A DNA stretch of 64,000 nucleotides from Umbelopsis ramanniana AG. Taxonomy: Eukaryota; Mucoromycota; Umbelopsidomycetes; Umbelopsidales; Umbelopsidaceae. The stretch is from the NCBI RefSeq assembly GCF_025399195.1, contig NW_026252111.1, positions 231,520-295,519 of the forward strand. Direction: 5' to 3'. Below, piece by piece: positions 9,893-19,756 of this stretch (position 1 is its first letter; the number at the start of each line of letters is the position of its first letter). Made by a program: the position numbers and the translations under genes. The notes under the pieces were generated by a model. The model did no database searches, was not told the DNA's origin, and saw nothing but the letters and a program-made list of their open reading frames with translations.

Positions 9893-12130
9893 TCAGAACA
9901 AGATACCCTGTTGGTTGGCAAGAAGCCAGTCTTCTGTACTGGTAAATATCATAGACGACAGTAAAGAAATGTCTAAAAGTGATTCAGCCGGTGACCTTGA
10001 GGAGGAGGACGACCTTGCATATCTTGCTGTTTGAGGAGCATGCTTTTCACGTATAGACTCCCTCATAGCGGAAAAGTTGGAAAGTGGATGGAGTTTGTAA
10101 TCGGGAGATATTTGAGGTGCACTACCTCCTGTTGGTTCAGGTGAACTTTCTCGACTAGCGAGGTTAGGACTAACATTTGGTATGGACAAGGGAGATTTTT
10201 GGATCAGCTTCTCTACAGCTCCCAGAATTTTTGCGATGCCTGGGATTCGCCTTGTGAGAGCCTGTAGATACATGACGTTATACTCGATGAGCTTTACGGT
10301 GGCATCTAACTTTTCGTCTGTAATCCGATCGGCAGCGATATCGGTGGTGTAAACAATTTGTATCCGTGTTGCTTCATGCGCTGCAATTGCGAGACTAGGA
10401 TCGCCAACTTCTTCCGGCAAATGGTAAAGAGCGTTTTGGAAAATGTTGGATATGTCACACGCATGCTGGTAGCACGCATCTTGTTTCTCGATGATAAAGT
10501 CGACCGGCGCAGCAATTTGGATAGCTTCTATGCTGGATGTCTTTGGATAGGATAGGCCAGGCATAACTATTCGGAAAATGTCGCAGTAGCATAGATGATA
10601 CAAAATTTGTATTAAGAATAGCGGTAGTAGCAGACCTTGTTCCTTTCGGATAAAGATAACAGAAGGCGTGAGAGCAAGGTCCGATGGACAGCTCATTTTC
10701 CAAGCCATTAGATCAGAAAGGATGCGCGAAAACTCGGAAGTGGGAAGCCATGGATCTTCATCCTCCATGAATCGCTTGACATATTTCAGAACCCTATTGC
10801 GGATATACACAATACGAATCATGTATGCTCGATAATCCATATTACTAGTAGGTGAGATAGGTTGATCGAATATATTGGCAAACTTGAGCGTTTCTCCTGG
10901 TGTCACGGTTTCAGTTATGCAGGGTCGTTCAAACAAGAAGTTGTCTTCTGAACAAGGAAGCTGAATTTTGATATCGCTTTCATCTATCAATTGTAATTGC
11001 TTGACGCCGGAAGCCGTCGATGAATCCAGAAGATAGCATGCCCACATCAGTCGCCTTCGACATTCTTTCTCAGTGCAGTTCATGGTTGACTCCGAACACA
11101 AGACATCAAAGTCGTATTCTAGATTGATTTGTAACGCTTGAGACATGCGAGCTGCCAAGCCAGTTAATAAGAAGCAATTACTTAGTTTGCCAACTCGATT
11201 TTCGTGTTCGTGCAGTAGAATGACGGACATTAGATTGCTGATGGATATTGAGTTTGGAGATATCATTAAAAGCTGATGTGCGTGGTTCGCCCATTGATTG
11301 CCCATCTCCCATAGCTCTGGCGATTCGGCATGGTTTATTTTTGTTGCCAGAGCACATATTGTGAGTAATAACGTCTTTGCTTCAGCGGTCGATTCGTGAC
11401 CTTCGTCGAGTCGAAAGATGAATGTTGGTTTGTGAAGAAAACCAAACATTCGAGATGGATATATCTCTGAGAAAAATCTCTCTACCAGCATTCGTACCAA
11501 TACCTTGTCAGGTAATTGTATTTCAATGGGCGACGAAATTGGAACTCTTATTGCGTGAGTAGAAACGACTTTACTTGATGGGTAGGATTGTGTTCTTCGA
11601 GGTGAATTAATACCAATCTGCGTGACATGGTCGGCATTTAAAGTAACTAGAACTTTAGTTCTATTGTTACTAGGCACTTCGCTGTCCGTAAGATTGGGCC
11701 GTGTTGGCTGCGAGGTAATGGGTTGTTGTTGTATGTCAACTTGATTACTTGACGGATTAGGTTCATCAAGTGAACTACTAGTTTCAATGCTCGACGATGA
11801 GCGACCAGAGCTATTGGCGTAGGTGCATAGCAAATTGTTGTAAACGCACCGGTTGCAAGCCGGTCGACCTCCACTGCATTTTCGTTTTTGATTTCGACAC
11901 TCAAGGCAACTTCTGATGGTACGTCGACGTACGGTTCCGGCTTTTGTTAAAGTTGACATTGTTTCAGCAGTTAACTCAACTGTATGTACTGGACCGTTTC
12001 CTCGTCGGCAAACTTCGTGCAACCGACTGCAATTGCCACATACACCAGAGCGGGTATCGCATTTGACTCTACGAGCCCTACAAGTCAAACAGCCTGATTT
12101 AGAACGATGTTTTGGTTCTTTTGTCTGCAT
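9893..12130 (-). CDS. Zn2Cys6 transcription factor with two tandem zinc clusters
   Basis: One intronless frame encodes 745 residues from the ATG at 12130; the frame extends to 12145 only from GTG. Two complete binuclear clusters are present: Cys 14, 17, 24, 31, 34, 41 and Cys 75, 78, 85, 92, 95, 102. Both have the canonical C-x2-C-x6-C-x6-C-x2-C-x6-C spacing and basic loops (RARRVKC, RNQKRKC). A Ser-rich linker follows, then from about residue 215 a fungal-specific transcription factor domain (LVERFFSEIYPSRMFGFLHK; RRRLMWACYLLDSSTASG). One cluster per protein is the family norm. The gene is head-to-head with a transporter and two genes from a sulfatase, so a pathway-specific role in sulfate-ester use is a reasonable inference. 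Confidence 0.9.
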   Translation of the reverse strand: MQTKEPKHRSKSGCLTCRARRVKCDTRSGVCGNCSRLHEVCRRGNGPVHTVELTAETMSTLTKAGTVRRRTIRSCLECRNQKRKCSGGRPACNRCVYNNLLCTYANSSGRSSSSIETSSSLDEPNPSSNQVDIQQQPITSQPTRPNLTDSEVPSNNRTKVLVTLNADHVTQIGINSPRRTQSYPSSKVVSTHAIRVPISSPIEIQLPDKVLVRMLVERFFSEIYPSRMFGFLHKPTFIFRLDEGHESTAEAKTLLLTICALATKINHAESPELWEMGNQWANHAHQLLMISPNSISISNLMSVILLHEHENRVGKLSNCFLLTGLAARMSQALQINLEYDFDVLCSESTMNCTEKECRRRLMWACYLLDSSTASGVKQLQLIDESDIKIQLPCSEDNFLFERPCITETVTPGETLKFANIFDQPISPTSNMDYRAYMIRIVYIRNRVLKYVKRFMEDEDPWLPTSEFSRILSDLMAWKMSCPSDLALTPSVIFIRKEQGLLLPLFLIQILYHLCYCDIFRIVMPGLSYPKTSSIEAIQIAAPVDFIIEKQDACYQHACDISNIFQNALYHLPEEVGDPSLAIAAHEATRIQIVYTTDIAADRITDEKLDATVKLIEYNVMYLQALTRRIPGIAKILGAVEKLIQKSPLSIPNVSPNLASRESSPEPTGGSAPQISPDYKLHPLSNFSAMRESIREKHAPQTARYARSSSSSRSPAESLLDISLLSSMIFTSTEDWLLANQQGILF

Positions 12131-12596
12131 CGCGAACCTCTTCACTCCATTGGGTACGGGATGTGAATTTCAAACAGAGTGTGGGGAAAGTCCCAGAGCA
12201 AACTTGATAGGTCGCGTGATTTCCATGAAAAATGGTGTGAGCCCGCCACTTCTTACCCAAGCGCTTATTGCCAGGCTAGAGTCATAAGCGATATCCGCAT
12301 ACATCTTTGCTTATGTTTCCTCAATGGCAGTGTAAGTCTGGCTGCAGACTAGGTGAAGGATTGGAAAAGATCTTGAAAACAATTGTTGTGCTGAGGATCA
12401 TTATCCGACAACTTTCAGGCACAGTTCTCAAAAGCCAATGTGAGAATTTGCGATACTTTTCCACACTTATCCGAGTGCCGGACAATGGATGACCCCCACG
12501 CCTGAGCGCGAACTTATATAAGCAAGCACACTTCCCCCAGCGGATGCTAATCATCAATACAGCAAGGCAGCTAAGGACAAGGCTCCATAGTAGAAA
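12131..12596. promoter_or_regulatory. Shared divergent promoter of the zinc-cluster regulator and the transporter
   Basis: The 466 bases separate the two start codons. TATATAA at 12515-12521 serves the transporter. CCG-AGTGC-CGG, an everted triplet pair of the kind bound by Zn2Cys6 proteins, spans 12471-12481. A further TCCGC half-site lies near 12294 and GCGGA at 12540-12544. Confidence 0.55.
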
Positions 12597-14168
12597 ATGA
12601 AATTACCTGAACAAGCTATGCTCTGGCAGCGACGGCACCTGTTCTCGCCTATGCTGGTTTTCGCAACTCTGTACGTGTCAATGGCAGCATTCAACTTTGG
12701 CTACGACACTTCGATCTTTTCCTCGATCCAAGGCATGGCTTCATTTACCAATGAATTTGGATCTTATAGTGATTCCCTTAAGCGTAACACTATACCGCCG
12801 TATCTCTCCTCCATCATGAACTCCACTCCTTTCCTCGGCAAGTTGATAGGTACACTGGCGTGTGCTCCGTTGATGGAGAGGTATGGTCGAAAGTCAGCTA
12901 TCCTTGTCATTGCTGTTCTCAGTATTATTGGATCCCTCCTTCAAACCACTTCGTATAGTGCCGCCCAGTATACTGTCGGTCGAATCTGCTGCTATATGGC
13001 CACAGGCTTCACTATCAGCGTTGTGCCCGCATATCAAAGTGAAACTGCTCCTGCAGAACTTCGGGGCGCCATCGGTGCTACTTTACAGCTATGGATTGGT
13101 GTTGGACAAGTTATAGGTGCTGTAGTCACCAATGCCACAGCGACTATGTCTGGTAGAGAAGCTTGGCTCATCCCTACTGGCATCCAATTTCTCCTGCCTG
13201 TCCTGTTGCTGGCTGGATACCCATTCATTCCTGAATCACCCCGCTGGTTGCTCGCCAAGGAGAGACGGGACGATGCTGTTGTTGCTCTTCTCCGCTTGAG
13301 AGTCAAAGGAACTACTTCCAAAGATGTGGAATATGAGTTAGATCTGATTGCACAAAATGAACAAACCCACGGAAAAGGTCCCTGGAAGGATCTTTTCAAG
13401 GGAACGAACCGTCGACGTACTATCATTGCGGTTGGCGCCATGGTCTGTCAACAAATTACAGGACAAGCTTTCGTCGGCCAGTATTCAGTGGTATTTTACC
13501 AACAACAAAATATCACCAATCCATCCCCTTACCTGTTAGGTGTCATCGGATCTACTACAAGCTTGGTCTCATCCCTTCTCGTAAGTCTCATCATCGACAG
13601 TTTTGGAAGACGTCCTATACTGCATATAGGATCATTTATGATCACTGTATGGCTCTTCGTGCTTGGAGCGATGGGAAGCATTGCGCATCCCAATGACGTT
13701 CAGAAAAATGTCATGGTGGCAGCTAATATGTTATTTGGAAAATCATACGGTATGTCCTGGGCCCCTCTGAGCTACGTTATTATGGGCGAGGTCGCATCTG
13801 GTCGGATGCGTGAAAAAACTCTCAACCTGGCTACCTCTGTGTCCGTCATCTTGACTTTCCTGGTCTCCTTCACTCTACCTTATCTTCTCAATGCACCATA
13901 TGCCAACCTTCAAGCTAAGGTCGGCTACATTTACGGATCCTTTTCCATTCTCACATTTTTCTTTGCTTATTTCTACGTACCTGAACTTAAGAATCGGTCG
14001 CTGGAAGAAGTGGATGAGATATTTGAAAACAAGATTCCTGCGCGCAAAACTAATTCGTATGTTGCTACCGGTATTGGTCGGCAGATCACGGAGGCAGAAG
14101 GTGCTACGACTGCGCATCACCATAAGGATGTTGAACACGATGACTTTGAACAATTTGAAAAAGTGTAG
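12597..14168 (+). CDS. MFS transporter, sugar-porter type
   Basis: An intronless frame of 523 residues starts at the ATG 12597. It has the sugar-porter signatures: FNFGYDTSIFSSIQG in helix 1, MERYGRKSA between helices 2 and 3, FIPESPRWLLAKERRDDA after helix 6, QQITGQAFVGQYS in helix 7 and VPELKNRSLEEVDEIFE after helix 12. Twelve hydrophobic segments are readable, and the C-terminal tail is acidic and His-rich. Relatives include hexose and alpha-glucoside permeases. The substrate is not fixed by sequence: beside a sulfatase gene and a divergent regulator, import of a sulfate ester or a sulfated sugar is possible. Confidence 0.9.
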   Translation: MKLPEQAMLWQRRHLFSPMLVFATLYVSMAAFNFGYDTSIFSSIQGMASFTNEFGSYSDSLKRNTIPPYLSSIMNSTPFLGKLIGTLACAPLMERYGRKSAILVIAVLSIIGSLLQTTSYSAAQYTVGRICCYMATGFTISVVPAYQSETAPAELRGAIGATLQLWIGVGQVIGAVVTNATATMSGREAWLIPTGIQFLLPVLLLAGYPFIPESPRWLLAKERRDDAVVALLRLRVKGTTSKDVEYELDLIAQNEQTHGKGPWKDLFKGTNRRRTIIAVGAMVCQQITGQAFVGQYSVVFYQQQNITNPSPYLLGVIGSTTSLVSSLLVSLIIDSFGRRPILHIGSFMITVWLFVLGAMGSIAHPNDVQKNVMVAANMLFGKSYGMSWAPLSYVIMGEVASGRMREKTLNLATSVSVILTFLVSFTLPYLLNAPYANLQAKVGYIYGSFSILTFFFAYFYVPELKNRSLEEVDEIFENKIPARKTNSYVATGIGRQITEAEGATTAHHHKDVEHDDFEQFEKV

Positions 14169-14709
14169 TTTTTTCTTTGTATCCATAACCAGAATTCCCC
14201 CATTTTTGATGTGTTAACTATTGACATTAAATGAATAAATACGTAATACCCTTTTCGCTAAAATTAATACAATGATGTTCTTAATGGCGTATATTGGCGA
14301 GACCTCAGTGCTGCTTAAAGCTGTGTGTACGGAAAACACTCTTTCGAAATAACGCCAACACTGGGTTTTCAACGGAAATTCGGTTGTATGCCTCCACAAA
14401 TTACTTAACAAGCAAATTGGATTGGATTCAACAAGTCATCCGCAGCTGATACTTTGTGGGAGATTTGTAGACCTATCGCATATCGCCTACTTGACATGAC
14501 CCACCTTTCTGGGATCACGCCAGCATACGCCAAGTGTATTGTGAATTGCGTGATCCGCCAACAGCGGGAAACAAAGTTTAATTTAAGGAAGTCGTTCCGC
14601 TTGCGGATCGCGGCTAAAAGAAGGTTTTTGCCCATAGAAACGATATAAATTGTATTCCACTGCCAAAACCACTTTGGACTACCCCTCATTCATTCCATAG
14701 TTAACCATT
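14169..14709. promoter_or_regulatory. Promoter region of the sulfatase gene
   Basis: The 541 bases before the sulfatase ATG hold TATAAAT at 14644-14650. Two everted zinc-cluster-like sites are present: CCGC...GCGG at 14555-14567 and the near-perfect TCCGCTTGCGGA at 14596-14607. Another TCCGC lies near 14440. No ORF here looks real. Confidence 0.55.
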
Positions 14710-16464
14710 ATGGCACCAGCCAGACCAAACTTTCTGATTATCATTGCCGATGACCTTGGGTTTTCCGATGTGGGATGCTTTGGTGGTGAAATCAAGACTC
14801 CCAACCTCGACTCGCTCGGAAGAACTGGTGTCCGGTTCAAGGATTTCCATGCTGCAGCTGCATGCTCTCCAACCCGAGCTATGCTCATGAGCGGCACAGA
14901 TCACCATCTCACAGGTCTTGGACAGCTGGTAGAATTTACCAGTAACAGCCCAGCACATCAAGGAAAGCCAGGTCATGAAGGCTACCTTACCGATAACGTT
15001 GCAACATTGCCTGAGGTTTTGCGAGATGGAGGATACCATACCATCATGTCAGGAAAATGGCATCTTGGTTTACGTCCCGAGTACTCTCCTAACGCTCGTG
15101 GCTTTACGCGAGCGTTCACCTTACTACCCGGTTGCGCTAACCACTATGGCTGGGAGCCTCAAATTGAAGAAAATGGGATATCACCTAAGTTCTTCGATAC
15201 CGCTGTAGCTGCCTTACACATGGAAGATCGCGAATATGTCGATAACTCAAAGTTGCCGGATGACTTTTACTCTACTGATCACTACACCAACAAGCTTCTG
15301 CAGTATTTTGAGGAGCGACCTACAGACAAGCCATTTTTTGCCTATCTGCCTTATTCAGCCCCACACTGGCCTCTGCAGGCACCCAAGGAAAATTCCAGTC
15401 GGTATAAAGGGGTATATACGGATGGCCCTGAAGCTCTAAGACAAAAACGTCTCCAAGGACTCATTCGGGAAGGTCTTGCTTCAGCGGATGTGAAAGCGCA
15501 CCCCGTCGTAGCACCAGGTTCGAATGAGTGGGAAGACATGGATGACATTACACGCGCCAAGTCAGCAAAGGCAATGGAGGTATACGCCGGAATGGTGGAT
15601 CGCATGGATGAGAACATTGGAAAAGTCATCACCTATCTCAAGGACAATGACTTGTATGACAACACTATGATCTTTTTTGCCTCAGATAATGGTGCTGAAG
15701 GAGCAAGTTATGAGATGTTACCTGTGATAGGCGACAATATCACTGCTCATATCGAGAAGTATTACAACAACTCACTGGACAATATCGGACAAAAGGATAG
15801 CTTTGTGTGGTATGGCTCGCGCTGGGCACAAGCAGCAACAGCGCCATCTAGACTGTTTAAAATGTTTTCGACAGAAGGAGGTGTTCGGGTACCTCTCATC
15901 ATGAAGCCGCTCGGTTCTGGTAACCCTAGCATTTGTGACGAGTTCTGTACCATGATGGATATTATGCCTACCCTTCTGGAACTTGCTGGAATCGAGAAGC
16001 CAGGTAGTACTTATAACGGTCGGTCAGTAAACAGTATGCGAGGCTCGTCTTGGGTGCCATATCTCAATGGGTCAGCAGAACATATCCACGACGACGACCA
16101 TGTTACCGGCTGGGAATTGATAGGAAACGGAGCTCTTCGCAAAGGAAACTGGAAAATCAATTTTGTAAACAAGCCTTTCGGGCCTGAAGCTTGGCAATTA
16201 TACAACTTGTCTGTCGACCCGGGCGAGACCACTGATCTTGCCGAACAAGAACCAGAAAAGCTAAAGGAGCTGATTCATCACTGGCAGCAATATGCTCTGG
16301 AAACTCAGGTGGTTGGTCTCAAACCGGATCTAGGCACTATTGTAGTGCGAGATGAAATGGACGACCCTACCAAGTGGATGAAATATGAAACCAGCAGCGG
16401 AATTTCTAAACAGTTAAAAAATGAACGCGCCGCAGCAAAAGTCATAGATGAGCATTTTATATAA
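14710..16464 (+). CDS. Type I sulfatase, BDS1/AtsA-like
   Basis: A single exon encodes 584 residues. Sulfatases hydrolyse sulfate esters with a formylglycine made from the Cys of C-x-P-[ST]-R. Here that motif is CSPTR (Cys52-Arg56), followed by AMLMSG. The metal and substrate residues are present: ADD (Asp14-Asp15), SGKWHLG (Lys116, His118), SAPHWP (His219) and ASDNG (Asp326-Asn327). No signal peptide is seen (MAPARPNFLIIIADDLG), so the enzyme is probably intracellular. Architecture resembles yeast BDS1, a sulfatase of bacterial origin used to take sulfur from alkyl and aryl sulfates. Lack of introns fits recent bacterial ancestry, but the transporter and regulator beside it are also intronless. 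Confidence 0.93.
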   Translation: MAPARPNFLIIIADDLGFSDVGCFGGEIKTPNLDSLGRTGVRFKDFHAAAACSPTRAMLMSGTDHHLTGLGQLVEFTSNSPAHQGKPGHEGYLTDNVATLPEVLRDGGYHTIMSGKWHLGLRPEYSPNARGFTRAFTLLPGCANHYGWEPQIEENGISPKFFDTAVAALHMEDREYVDNSKLPDDFYSTDHYTNKLLQYFEERPTDKPFFAYLPYSAPHWPLQAPKENSSRYKGVYTDGPEALRQKRLQGLIREGLASADVKAHPVVAPGSNEWEDMDDITRAKSAKAMEVYAGMVDRMDENIGKVITYLKDNDLYDNTMIFFASDNGAEGASYEMLPVIGDNITAHIEKYYNNSLDNIGQKDSFVWYGSRWAQAATAPSRLFKMFSTEGGVRVPLIMKPLGSGNPSICDEFCTMMDIMPTLLELAGIEKPGSTYNGRSVNSMRGSSWVPYLNGSAEHIHDDDHVTGWELIGNGALRKGNWKINFVNKPFGPEAWQLYNLSVDPGETTDLAEQEPEKLKELIHHWQQYALETQVVGLKPDLGTIVVRDEMDDPTKWMKYETSSGISKQLKNERAAAKVIDEHFI

Positions 16465-17008
16465 GGATTATGTTGCTTTTATAAAATCAAATACAACCAA
16501 TGCATTGTACCAATTCTCCCACACCTTACCACTGTCGTCCTGATAAAAACAAGTTTTTGTTACGTTTTTTACGCTTACTAAACAAAAGCTGTACCCTGTG
16601 GAATTTTGCCGAGTCTTATCATTTTCGCCAATCTCTAGGCTGATTGCGGACTTGGCTGTTGCGTTACATGCCACCGGAACAACTGATCATGTTATACCAT
16701 GTATCTCAACGATAAGAGCTTTATACTTCCATGGGGTATAAAGGGTCCAGCTCACATAGACACAACACGTGCCTTTACCAGTTTGGCAAAGCTTTTGTGA
16801 ATTGACACACTGGTTTGAACCTGTTGAAGTCAGTCCCGTTGTGAACAGTCACGCAAGAAAAAAAATTTTTGCTTTGAAAAAGGCTGAGCGGTGTTCTAAT
16901 TGAAAGTCTATAAAAGATAGAGCGATTCACCTCTGAATTAGAGGGGGGGGTTATAACACCCCCTTCACTTTTGTAAAATCTTTGTATTCTACTATCAATA
17001 AACACGTC
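16465..17008. promoter_or_regulatory. Promoter and leader of IMP dehydrogenase
   Basis: The 544 bases contain CACGTG at 16766-16771, TATAAAA at 16909-16915, and a run of eight G at 16943-16950. A C5 tract at 16959-16963 can pair with the G run around TTATAA. The G run sits 28-35 bases after the TATA box, where transcription usually starts. Confidence 0.55.
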
Positions 17009-18854
17009 ATGTCCACTCAACAATTATTGGATTGCTCTAAGGCTAATGACTACTTGAAGGAATACAAGCAACGCGATGGTCTCTCTGCCGAAGAATTGAT
17101 GGACGAGAAGCTCACTGGAGGCATCACCTACAATGACCTTTTGATTCTTCCTGGCCTCATTGACTTCCCTGCTTCCAAGGTCTCTCTTGAAAGCAAGATC
17201 ACCAAGAACATCACTCTCAAGACTCCTTTCATGTCCTCCCCTATGGACACTGTCACTGAGACTGATATGGCTATCTCCTTGGCTCTCTTGGGTGGCATTG
17301 GTATTATTCATCACAACTGCTCCGCTGATGAACAAGCCGACATGGTCCGCAAGGTCAAGAAGTTTGAGAACGGTTTCATTGCTGATCCTATGGTCTTGTC
17401 TCCTGAACACACTGTTGCTGACGTCAAGGAAATCAAGGAGAAATATGGCTTCTGCGGTATTCCCATCACTGGTAAGTTTCTTGAAAACCTTTTTGAGGAC
17501 ATTTCTTCATCATCCCATTTGCATATAAGAAGGTTGGTTTGGAGGATGAGTCATTTAAACCTTTTAACTTTCGTTCTTCCGTTAATGGAGTACCTCGAAA
17601 GAGGCGGTATCCTTGTGGAGACTTTTTGGTTCTGATCATATCACACCTTTTTCATTGTATTTGGGATGAAGAAGAAATGACTTGTCCCATATCCATTGTC
17701 TCTGATGACTAATCTCTTTATCAACCCTTACTATAGATTCTGGCAAGATGAATGGAAAGCTCGTTGGTATTGTCACTGCTCGTGATATTCAATTCCATGA
17801 TGACGATGCTTCTCTTGTCAAGGACATTATGACCACCGATGTTGTCTCTGCCAAGCAGGGTGTTACCCTCGAACAGGCCAATGACATTCTCCGCTCTTCC
17901 AAAAAGGGAAAGCTCCCTATCGTTGATGAGAGCGGTAACTTGGTCTCTCTGTTGTCTCGCTCCGATTTGCTTAAGAACCAGACTTATCCTTTGGCTTCCA
18001 AGTCTCCTCACTCCAAGCAATTGCTTTGCGGTGCTGCCGTTGGTACTCGTCCCGATGATCGTGAGCGTCTTCACAAGTTGGTTGAAGCTGGTTTGGATGT
18101 CGTTGTTTTGGACTCTTCCCAAGGCAACTCTATTTATCAAATCGAAATGATCAAGTGGGTCAAGGAAACCTTCAAGGACCTTGAAGTCATTGCTGGAAAT
18201 GTTGTTACCCGTGAACAATGTGCCAATCTTATTGCTGCTGGCGCTGATGGTGTCCGTATTGGTATGGGCTCTGGTTCCATTTGCATTACCCAAGAAGTCA
18301 TGGCTGTTGGTCGCCCTCAAGCTACTGCTGTCTACCGTGTCTCCCAATTCGCTAACCGCTTTGGTGTTCCCACCATTGCTGATGGTGGTATTGGAAACAT
18401 TGGTCATATCACCAAGGCTGTTGCTCTCGGTGCTTCTGCTGTCATGATGGGTGGTCTTTTGGCTGGCACCACCGAATCTCCAGGTGAATACTTTTACCAT
18501 GAGGGCAAGCGCCTCAAGAAGTACAGAGGTATGGGTTCCATTGACGCTATGGAGAAGGTCTCCTCCAAGGATGGTAACGCTGCTACCAAGCGTTATTTCT
18601 CTGAAGGTGACAGTGTCAAGGTTGCTCAAGGTGTTGTTGGTACTGTCATGGACAAGGGTTCCGTTCGCAAGTTCATTCCCTACCTCACTACCGGTCTTCA
18701 ACACGGTCTTCAAGACATTGGTGTCACTAGCATCAAGGCTTTCCGTGAAGGTGTTGATAATGGCACTGTCCGTTTCGAGAAGCGTACTGCTTCTGCTCAG
18801 CTTGAAGGTGGTGTCCACGGCCTCCACAGTCACGAGAAGAAGTTGTTTGCTTAA
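17009..18854 (+). CDS. Inosine-5'-monophosphate dehydrogenase
   Basis: Exons 17009-17471 and 17737-18854 give 526 residues. The enzyme oxidises IMP to XMP with NAD, the committed step of guanine nucleotide synthesis. The N-terminal catalytic part has [11 protein letters not shown] and [17 protein letters not shown] pair is inserted at about 120-235 ([31 protein letters not shown]). The catalytic loop is [12 protein letters not shown], with the essential Cys, preceded by [19 protein letters not shown] and [16 protein letters not shown] bind phosphate. The C-terminal flap region is present ([10 protein letters not shown]). The 265-base intron is long for this genome. Strong codon bias suggests high expression. 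The yeast orthologues are IMD2-4. Confidence 0.97.
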
Positions 18855-19756
18855 AGGATTCATGACTATTTCTTCTTAAAAAAAATTCCTTTTTGCATTT
18901 TCCTCACATCTCTCACCTGCTTCTAATCATTTCAAGTGTATCTAAAATATCCACATCGTGAGCCTAAAAAATTTGCGTTTTGTTGACATTGCAAGTAAAT
19001 ATCATTTTCTATTAAAAAAAGTTTTTAAAAAAAAAATCGTAAGGATTGTTCCAAGTTGCATTGTTATGTGGAATTAAAGACACTGAGAACTTGATATTTG
19101 TCGCTTGATTGCTTTGAAAATATTTGTTCAATGATTTTATAACACTGCTGCTCGGTTTATTTCATTTCATTATTTGCGCTCAGCTTCACAAACTTCATTT
19201 GTTGATGGCGCACATGCATTTATTTCATTGGATGGCATATTTATTTGTGATCGTTTAAACAAAATAATATCTTTCTCCATGAAGGCACTCCTTTCTATCC
19301 GTACATGCCAAATAACGTGACCACTCCACGTTCACCGAGATCAACAACCGTCGGACACTCGGTCGTTCGCTAGAAAATGGTGGAGGCTGTGCTGCAAGAA
19401 GTGCCAATCATGTTGTAAATGCTAGAATACTCTTGGCTCTCTCAACTAGTTTTGCTACCGAATTTACATCTTGTAGTTCTTGCACTCATATTAGCAGTTA
19501 ACAAACGACCCTTTCTCTCTTATAATATAGTAAATAGTGACGGACGCTACCATAGCAATCGACTTTCGATGAACGGATGAGTTGTTTAAAGGCTGGAATA
19601 TCACAGTCAAGGTCAAAGAGGACCGGGTGGCTGTGGCAAAGGAGTGGGTCAAGTTACGCTTAGCGGGGTGTGAAATCAAAATATTCTATTTCCAGGCACG
19701 CTGACCTTTCAACTTTTTGGCCTCCGTTGCGCACTTCCTTTGACCATCCTCATCCC
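18855..19756. other. Intergenic region between IMPDH and the myosin gene
   Basis: About 900 AT-rich bases with A and T homopolymers near 18980-19040. They hold the IMPDH 3' flank and the myosin promoter. I see no coding exon or RNA gene. Confidence 0.55.

Noticed and set aside
17721-18863. A 380-residue open frame antisense to IMP dehydrogenase
   Set aside because: It is a by-product of strong codon bias in the real gene; it has no ATG-based gene structure and its composition is Ser/Thr/Asn/Leu filler.
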